From assembly GCA_946540365.1 (NCBI GenBank), contig CAMNIH010000073.1, positions 1-8,888 of the forward strand: 8,888 nucleotides of DNA, read 5' to 3'. Made by a program: the position numbers and the translations under genes. The notes under the pieces are model-generated. The model ran no database searches and had not been told where the DNA came from. It saw only the letters and a program-made list of their open reading frames with translations. How positions within the stretch are numbered: position 1 is the stretch's first letter; the number at the start of each line of letters is the position of its first letter. Source of the DNA: an uncultured Bacteroidales bacterium (GTDB lineage: Bacteria; Bacteroidota; Bacteroidia; Bacteroidales; P3). Shown piece after piece: positions 1 to 6,500 of this stretch.

Positions 1-240
1 CTTTCCCACCAAATATTTTTTCAAAAAAATTTGTCCGGCATCCGCAAACCGCTGTAAATCAACACCGCATCGGACAAAAAATTTTTCTCCCCCATCATGT
101 TTCGGCCCCGCAAAACCGCCACATAGCCCCCAAAAAACACAAAATTTGCATCCCTTGCACCGAAAAAAAAACCACAAAAAGCCCTATATGTGTATAATAA
201 ACTACAATACAATCACTTACACAAAAACACGCGATACCAT
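1..240. other. AT-rich intergenic region without a recognisable gene
   Basis: This stretch is rich in A/T homopolymers and short C runs and contrasts sharply with the GC-rich gene that starts at 466. Short open frames cross it on both strands, but their translations are low-complexity (Lys/Pro/His/Asn or Phe/Gly/Cys rich) and show no family motif. An 8-bp inverted repeat, tttgtccg (30-37) and cggacaaa (71-78), is separated by 33 bases, which is too wide for an ordinary intrinsic terminator. It could be the trailing region of a gene left of the window, but nothing here proves that. Confidence 0.6.
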
Positions 241-262
241 GACGAGAGGTCAGGTCTACCAT

Positions 263-304
263 TTCTTCAGTCGTTCTTCAGTCGTTCTTCAGTCGTTCTT
301 CAGT
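263..304 (+). repeat. Left-arm tandem 11-bp repeats (cgttcttcagt)
   Basis: One partial unit, ttcttcagt (263-271), is followed by three identical units of cgttcttcagt at 272-282, 283-293 and 294-304. The 11-bp period is close to one turn of B-DNA, so equivalent bases in each unit face the same side of the helix. That would suit cooperative binding by a protein, but this is inference. The array is mirrored exactly in the right arm of the palindrome. Confidence 0.95.
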
Positions 305-308
305 GATC

Positions 309-350
309 ACTGAAGAACGACTGAAGAACGACTGAAGAACGACTGAAGAA
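309..350 (-). repeat. Right-arm tandem 11-bp repeats (inverted copy)
   Basis: Three units of actgaagaacg (309-319, 320-330, 331-341) and a partial actgaagaa (342-350) form the exact reverse complement of the left-arm array. The unit copy number is identical in both arms. This suggests that the palindrome arose or is maintained by inverted duplication or gene conversion rather than by independent slippage in each arm. Confidence 0.95.
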
Positions 351-368
351 AAGGTAGACTCATCCTAT

Positions 369-399
369 CCCTATAGGGGGCTTCGAGGGGGGCGTCGAA
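369..399. promoter_or_regulatory. Two small inverted repeats between palindrome and promoter
   Basis: The 10-bp palindrome ccctataggg (369-378) is followed by ttcga (382-386) paired with tcgaa (395-399) around a G-rich loop. They lie 43-73 bases upstream of the -7 element, a plausible place for a regulator site. No regulator family is recognisable from them, and short symmetric words of this size also occur by chance. Confidence 0.25.
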
Positions 400-408
400 C
401 CACTCTAC

Positions 409-449
409 TATAATTTTTTATTATAATATCAAATTTTATTTTATCTTTG
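409..449 (+). promoter_or_regulatory. Bacteroidota-type promoter with TATCTTTG -7 element
   Basis: TATCTTTG at 442-449 fits the Bacteroides/Flavobacterium sigma-ABfr -7 consensus TAnnTTTG in every defined position. The expected -33 element (TTTG-like) is weak; that region is instead an uninterrupted AT-rich tract (409-444) that could help polymerase binding. Transcription would be expected to start a few bases beyond 449, leaving only about 10 nt before the ATG at 466 or about 30 nt before the ATG at 487. This is the only exact TAnnTTTG match I noticed near the gene start. Confidence 0.7.
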
Positions 450-465
450 TGGTCTCAAACAAACA

Positions 466-594
466 ATGATCAAATATATCAAAATCATGATATACAAATA
501 CTTATTACCAAAGAAGTATTGTTTGGAGCGGAGCAAATACGTCCGCTGGATGCTGGCGCTGATGCTGATGACAGGGTGCATGGGTGCTCAGGCA
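466..594 (+). other. Signal peptide region
   Basis: Residues 1-28 are rich in Lys/Arg (KKYCLERSKYVR at 16-27) and precede a short hydrophobic core, WMLALMLM (28-35), ending in TGCMGAQA. A signal peptidase I site after AQA (residue 43, before QS) is the best reading. The MTGC stretch with Cys38 resembles a weak lipobox, so a lipoprotein cannot be excluded, but Met at -3 is atypical and no acidic Bacteroidota lipoprotein export signal follows the Cys. The n-region is unusually long, which leaves room for a later true start at Met8 (487). The first 25 or so codons are AT-rich, unlike the rest of the gene. Confidence 0.7.
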
Positions 595-3500
595 CAGTCG
601 TGGACGATGGTGAACGGCGATACGGTGCATATTGATGGATGCAGCAGTGGCGGCGGATTGATCTACGACAACGGCGGGGTCAACGGAGATTACACCAACT
701 CGTTCAACGGCTGGGTGTCGATCACGGTGCCGTCGGGAGTAGGCATCACCTTGGAAGGCAGCTACAACACCGAGAGCGGATATGACAAGATCAGCGTGTG
801 GGACGGGAATACCGTGAGCGGGACACGCCTGGTCGACGAGGTGAGCGGGGAGGGGACGATCGGCCCCCTGACGGCGACGACGGGCAGATTGACACTACGG
901 TTCCACACCGACGGCTCGTCAACACGGAGCGGCTTCGCCCTGGAATGGGGCACGACGGGATGGTCGAATACCTGTACGAGCAACATCACCTCGCTGGAGG
1001 TGAGCAATATAACCACCACAACAGCGACGTTGACGTGGACTTCGACAGCGAACGAACTGAAATTGGACTACGGCCACGGAATACAGACGGTGACCGGAAG
1101 CAGCATCACTCTTACGGGACTGAACGCCAACACGCTGTATGCCGTGAGGCTGTATGCCGAGGGGGATGAAACGAGTCCATGCTGTGTGGCACGGACCTCG
1201 TTCAGGACGGCTTGCGGAGCGATGGCGGTGCCGGTGGTGGAGAGTTTCGACGATTACGGCTACGGCGAGACGGTTTTTCCGAGTTGCTGGACGCTGATTA
1301 CGAATATCGACGGCACCGCGCCGTCGAACGTGAGTGCCAATGTCTACTCGACGGCGCCGGCCTCGCTGCGCATGTCGACCACAACGGCGGGCTACTACGC
1401 CATTGCCATCATGCCCGAGGTGGAAGGGTCGACGATGGACCAGCTGCGCATGCGGCTGAAACTGCGGGCCCCCTACAGCAATGCGAAGATCGAGGTGGGT
1501 GTGTGCTCGGGCGTTGAGCAGTACTCGCACAATTTCACGGCGGTGGACACAGTCACAGTAGGCACGGCCAACCAGTGGTTGGAGTTTGTGGTGGCGTTCG
1601 ACTCGTATAGCGGCACCGGCAAGCGGCCGGCACTGCGGATGCACGGCAGCCTGCAGCCAAGCGCCAACCTGACGGTCTATGTGGACGAGGTGCAGGTGGA
1701 GACCTGCGGAGTGTGGCATGAGGCGCTGGTGCGCCGCAACGCGAGGGAGATGTGGGTGCAGTGGGACGAGTACGGCGATCCGAGGGTTGATGTGGAGTAC
1801 GGTCCGCGCGGCTTCCTGGCGGGGAGCGGGACGCAGGTGAGCGACACGGCGTCGCCGATGCATCTGACGGGCCTGGAGCCCGGCACCGACTACGAAATCC
1901 GGTTCTACGCGTCGTGTACGCCGACACCGCAATACAACAACTACCGGAGCCTGATACTGTCGACACTGGAGGGGCCGCAGAACGACCTGAACCTGTGCGA
2001 GAGCTTCGAGAGCGGCGGCACAATACCCGCCGGCTGGCGAAGGAACACCCTGTACGACAACACGCCGCAGACCTCGACCTACTACCGCCACAGCGGCAGC
2101 CGCTCGCTGCGGATGCGCCCCAACCGGGCTGCGACACAGCCGACGGTGGTGCTGCCGATGGTGGACACGGTGGCCATCGGCCAGCTGTCGGTGGCTTTCT
2201 GGGCCTACGCCGACGGCTATGCGACGGGCCGCGTGGTGGTGGGTGTGATGGAATACCCCGACGAGGCGGCCTCGTTCGAGCCGGTGGACACGGTACACAT
2301 CGCCAGCGCGAACACCTGGCGGCAGCATGTGGTGAGCCTCGGCGACTACACCGGGGCAGGCAAGTACATCGCCCTGCGGGTCTACGACGACAACACATAC
2401 TACAACACCATCTACATAGACGATCTGACGGTGGGCACCTGCCTGTTGAGCGGGGCGCTGGTGACCAACATCGGATCGCGTGCGGTGGAGCTGCGCTGGG
2501 ACACCGCGACGGCAGCCTACCACGGCGACAGCGTCGTGGTGGAGTACGGTGGCGCAGGCTTCGGCCCGGGCGAAGGCACACGGATGGCCGTGGCGGTGCG
2601 CGGCACCGGAGTGCAGACCACCGGCGGCAAGCAGCGGCTGGCCATTGCCGGGCTGGAACCCGACTCGGCCTACGAATTCCGCCTCTACGGCCAATGCGAC
2701 GTGCAGACCCAGGTCTGCGGGGTGGCGGTACTCACGGCACACACCTTGGCGGCCGACCCGGGCTTGCCCTACTGCATGGACTTCGAGGGGGTGGCCCACG
2801 GCACCGCGCCGTCGGGATGGACGCGAACCACCATCTACAGCTCGGAGCCCTGCGTGATGACCGACCGGCCCACCCACAGCGGCAACGGCACCCTCAGCCT
2901 CTACGCCAACGGCGACCTGGGGCGGGGGCACTCGACGATAGCGCTGCCGATGCTCGACGTGGACAGCCTGCAGGGGCTGACGCTGTCGTTCCACACCTAC
3001 AGCAACTACAACGGCACACGCCACCTGCAGATCGGCGTGATGGACGATCCGGCCGACGAGGGCACCTTCGTCCCCGTCATCGACATGATGCCTGCCTACA
3101 ACGCCTACGGTTCCTATGTCTACACCATAGAGAACTACAGCGGCACGGGGCGCTACCTGGCCTTGCGGTGGTGGTTCGAGGGGTGCAACGGGTGCAACTA
3201 CCTGTGCTATGTCGACGACCTCATTGTCGGCGACGCAGCCACGCTGGAACGGAGAGTGACCAGCGTCACCTCGCACGGAGCCACCCTCAGCTGGGAGGGC
3301 ACGGGACGGGCCTACAGCGGAGCCTACGTGGAGTGGGACACCGCCGGATTTGTGCGTGGCACGGGCCACACGGACACCGTCGACGCCAACACCTTCCGCC
3401 TCATCCTCGACACCCTGCAGACGGGTGTCGCCTACGACGCCTACATCACCGCCCTGAGCAGCGAGAGCGACGTCACCTGCAACTACGACCGCCATCACTT

Positions 3501-6500
3501 CACCACCTTCGCCCAGCCCACGGCGGCCAGCTACTGCTACGGCTTCGAGGATCTGAACAACGACGGATTCCCCACGGGATGGACGCGGCCCGAGACATAC
3601 AGCAACACTCCGCGCGCCTGGAACTGGACACGCCGGAGCGGCGACCGCAGCCTCTACTTCTACAGTTACAACTGCAGCACCCCCTACCACGCCCGTGCCG
3701 TGATGCCATACCTCGAAGAGGATGACCTTACGAATCTCACCCTGCGCTTCTGGGCCTATGGCAACGGCGCGCAGACCCATCTCAGCGTCGGCATGACCGA
3801 CAATCCCAACAGCAGCGGAGCCTTCGACACACTGGCGACATTCCCGATCGACCACTGGGGCAGCTGGCAGGAGTACAGTGTCGACCTCAGTGCCTACAGC
3901 GGCACAGGCCGCCACATCGTGTTCCGGTGGGCCACCGCAAACTCCTGCAACAGCGGCGAGCTGTTCCTTGACGACATCACCATCAACCGCTGCCGTGTGA
4001 GCAATGTGCGCGCCTACAGCGAGACCACCACCACCGTCACCATCGACTGGCAGACGGAAGGCAGCCCCGACAGCGTCGAGGTGGAGTACGGCCCCACGGG
4101 CTTCGCTCCCGGCACAGGCACTTTTGCCTACACCACCGACACGGTCATCACCCTCACCGGCCTTACACCCAACACCGGATACGACTACTACGTGCGCCCC
4201 TACTGCCCGGGGTCGACGCAGGTGTGCTCGGAGAGCCGCTACACCTTCACGACCACCCCCTGGCGGGTGGGCGACGGATGGTGCTGCGACTTCGAGAGCA
4301 ACGACGGCAACAACTCCATGCCCCGATGGTGGCGACGCGCCACGGGGCAGGACGGATGGCCTATGATATGGATCCACAGCGACTCGCGCTACTACACGTC
4401 GGCCAATGCCGCCTTCGAATTCCGCGCCTACAACGGGAACAGCAACCTCGCAGTGCTGCCCGCCTCGGAGGATCCGCTCGGTGGACTTGTGCTCAGCTTC
4501 CAGATGCGCCTGAACCCCGTCCACAGCAACCCCGAGCGATGCACGCTGGTGGTGGGCGTCATGCCGAACCCCTACGACATCGATTCGTTTGTCGGCATCG
4601 ACACGCTGCACCCCGACTACCTCTATTGCCGCTACGACGTCAGTCTGGCGTCCTACACAGGGCCGTGGCGCCATCTGGCGCTGAAATACCTCGACTCCGA
4701 GAGCCGAATCACCTACATCGACGACCTCGCGCTCACGAGCTGCCGTCCCACGCAGGAGCGCCCCGTGGCCGTCGCCGACAGCAGCATCGGCCTCCGGTGG
4801 CAGCGGCTGGGCTACAGCGACGCCACACTGATCCAGTGGCAAGTGGCGGGCGGCGAATGGCGGACGGACACCGTCCACGGCACCGATACCACGTTCACGG
4901 GCTTGTATCCCGACACGACCTACCACTTCCGCCTCTATGGTTCGTGCTCTGACACGACGCAGCCCTGCCTGGCTTCCAGCCTGACCGTGCGCACGCTGGC
5001 CGAGCCGATGGCCGCCCCCCTCTGCATCGACTTCGAGGGGCTGCCGCTCACCGACGGCCTGCCCACCGGATGGGTACGGCCCTACGGCAACACCGAGAGC
5101 GGCGTCGATCCCTTCGGCAGCAACCACACCACGCTGGGCAGCGCCGGGATGCGCCTCTATGCCTCGCACTGCGGCGATATACTGAACGACCGCACGTCGA
5201 TGGTCGTCATGCCGGCCCTTGTGGCCGAAAGCCTCGGGGGGCTGTGGCTGGAGATGCACAGTTTTCACGAGAACCCGACCCTCGCCCTTGAGGTCGGCCT
5301 CATGAGCGACCCCTACGACAGCACCACCTTCTCCCCGATCGACACCCTGTGGGGGGTGCCCCTCTGGACGCATCACCTCGTCGAGCTGGGACGCTACAGC
5401 GGCAGTGGCCGCCACATTGCCTTCCGCAGCCTGGCCACCGGATGCAGCAGCGGCTATATTCACCTCGATGACATCAGCATCCGCTCCTGCGCCCTGGGCG
5501 CGACGGTGGCGGGACAGCCGACCGAGAGCAGCCTCACGGTCAGCGTGCAACCCATGCCCGGCGCCACGGGGGCCTGCATCGAATACCACGCCATCGGCAA
5601 CCCCCTGCTCGACTTCCAGCCGGGCAGCGGCGACACCGCTTGGCTCAGCTTCGACACCGCGTTCAGCACTACCATCGACGGGCTGATGGGTGCCACGTGG
5701 TATGCGTTCCACGTCTACCCGGTCTGCGGTGCGGACGGTGCCTACCCGCTCGGCTGCAACCCCCTCGTTGCGCGGGCCCAGACGCAGCATCCGGGGGTCG
5801 ATGTCCCCTACTGCGAGAACTTCGACGCCCTTGCCGCAGGGGGCTTCCCCGACAACTGGCGCCGCACGTCGACCTACGGCGACAACGAGCCACAGACCAG
5901 TACGAACGTCAGCCATAGCGAGAGCCTGTCGCTGCGCTTCCAAGCCTCGGGAGGCAGCCACACCCTCGCCGTCATGCCGCGCCTCTATGTGGGTGCCGCC
6001 TGCCCCGCGCAGGTGGACAGCCTCTTCGCCAACTTCTGGATCCGGTTCATGTCGGGGTGGGACCACGCGGCCCTGGTGGTGGGTGTGGTGAGCGACGCGA
6101 GCGACGAAGCCACCTTCGTGGCGGTGGACACCGTGCGCCCCACAGCCTACAACATTTGGGAGCATCGCACCGTGACGCTGCGCCATTTTGCCAGCAGGGA
6201 CAGCTACGTGGCCTATAAATTCATATCCACCAACGATGGCTACGCCGAGGGCTACCTCGACGACCTCTGCATGGAGAAATGCGTGGCCAGCGATGTCGTC
6301 GTCAGCGAGATCACACAGAACAGCGCCACCGTCACGTGGACCTCCTACGGCGTGGACAGCCTCGTCTGCGAGTACGGCCCGCGGGGCTTTGCCGCCGGCA
6401 GCGGCACGACGGTGGTGTTGCGATCCTCGCCGGCTGTCATCGAGGGGCTCGAAGACGGCACCGAGTATGAGTTCACCTTCGGTAGCGTCTGCTCCTGCGA

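Larger units (their letters stand above)
254..359. repeat. 106-bp near-perfect palindrome made of 11-bp repeats
   Basis: Positions i and 613-i are complementary from 254/359 to the centre between 306 and 307. That gives 53-bp arms with a single mismatch (A261 opposite A352) and 45 uninterrupted pairs next to the centre. There is no spacer: the middle is cagtgatcactg, so an extruded hairpin would have only a GATC tip. The base of the stem is gtctacc / ggtagac, and symmetry ends abruptly at 253/360. As RNA it would form a very long hairpin; as DNA it could form a cruciform or a symmetric array of protein sites. It lies upstream of the promoter at 442-449, so it is not in the leader made from that promoter. 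No T-tract follows, so a simple intrinsic terminator is unlikely. The symmetry is read directly; the function is unknown. Confidence 0.97.

Noticed and set aside
21..212. A 63-codon minus-strand frame in the left intergenic region
   Set aside because: The translation is Phe/Gly/Cys rich with no motif, there is no promoter match in front of it, and the region is composed of homopolymer runs. A real small protein cannot be fully excluded but is not supported.
2..313. Plus-strand frame open from the left edge through the first half of the palindrome
   Set aside because: The translation is Lys/Pro/His/Asn-rich low complexity and it runs into the repeat array; there is no sign of a conserved C-terminus of an upstream gene.
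254..359. Palindrome as a CRISPR array, insertion-sequence end pair or intrinsic terminator
   Set aside because: The units are 11 bp with no spacers, no transposase or target duplication is present, and no T-tract follows the stem.
254..359. Palindrome as a sequencing or assembly fold-back artefact
   Set aside because: A fold-back would normally extend symmetry into unique sequence to a read end. Here symmetry stops sharply at both sides and contains one mismatch, so a genuine element is more likely, though raw reads would settle it.
1914..3725. A 603-codon plus-strand frame, and another at 6570-7667
   Set aside because: Both are shifted frames inside the giant gene, rich in Arg/His/Pro/Gln as expected for out-of-frame reading of GC-rich DNA, and the correct frame is open across both.
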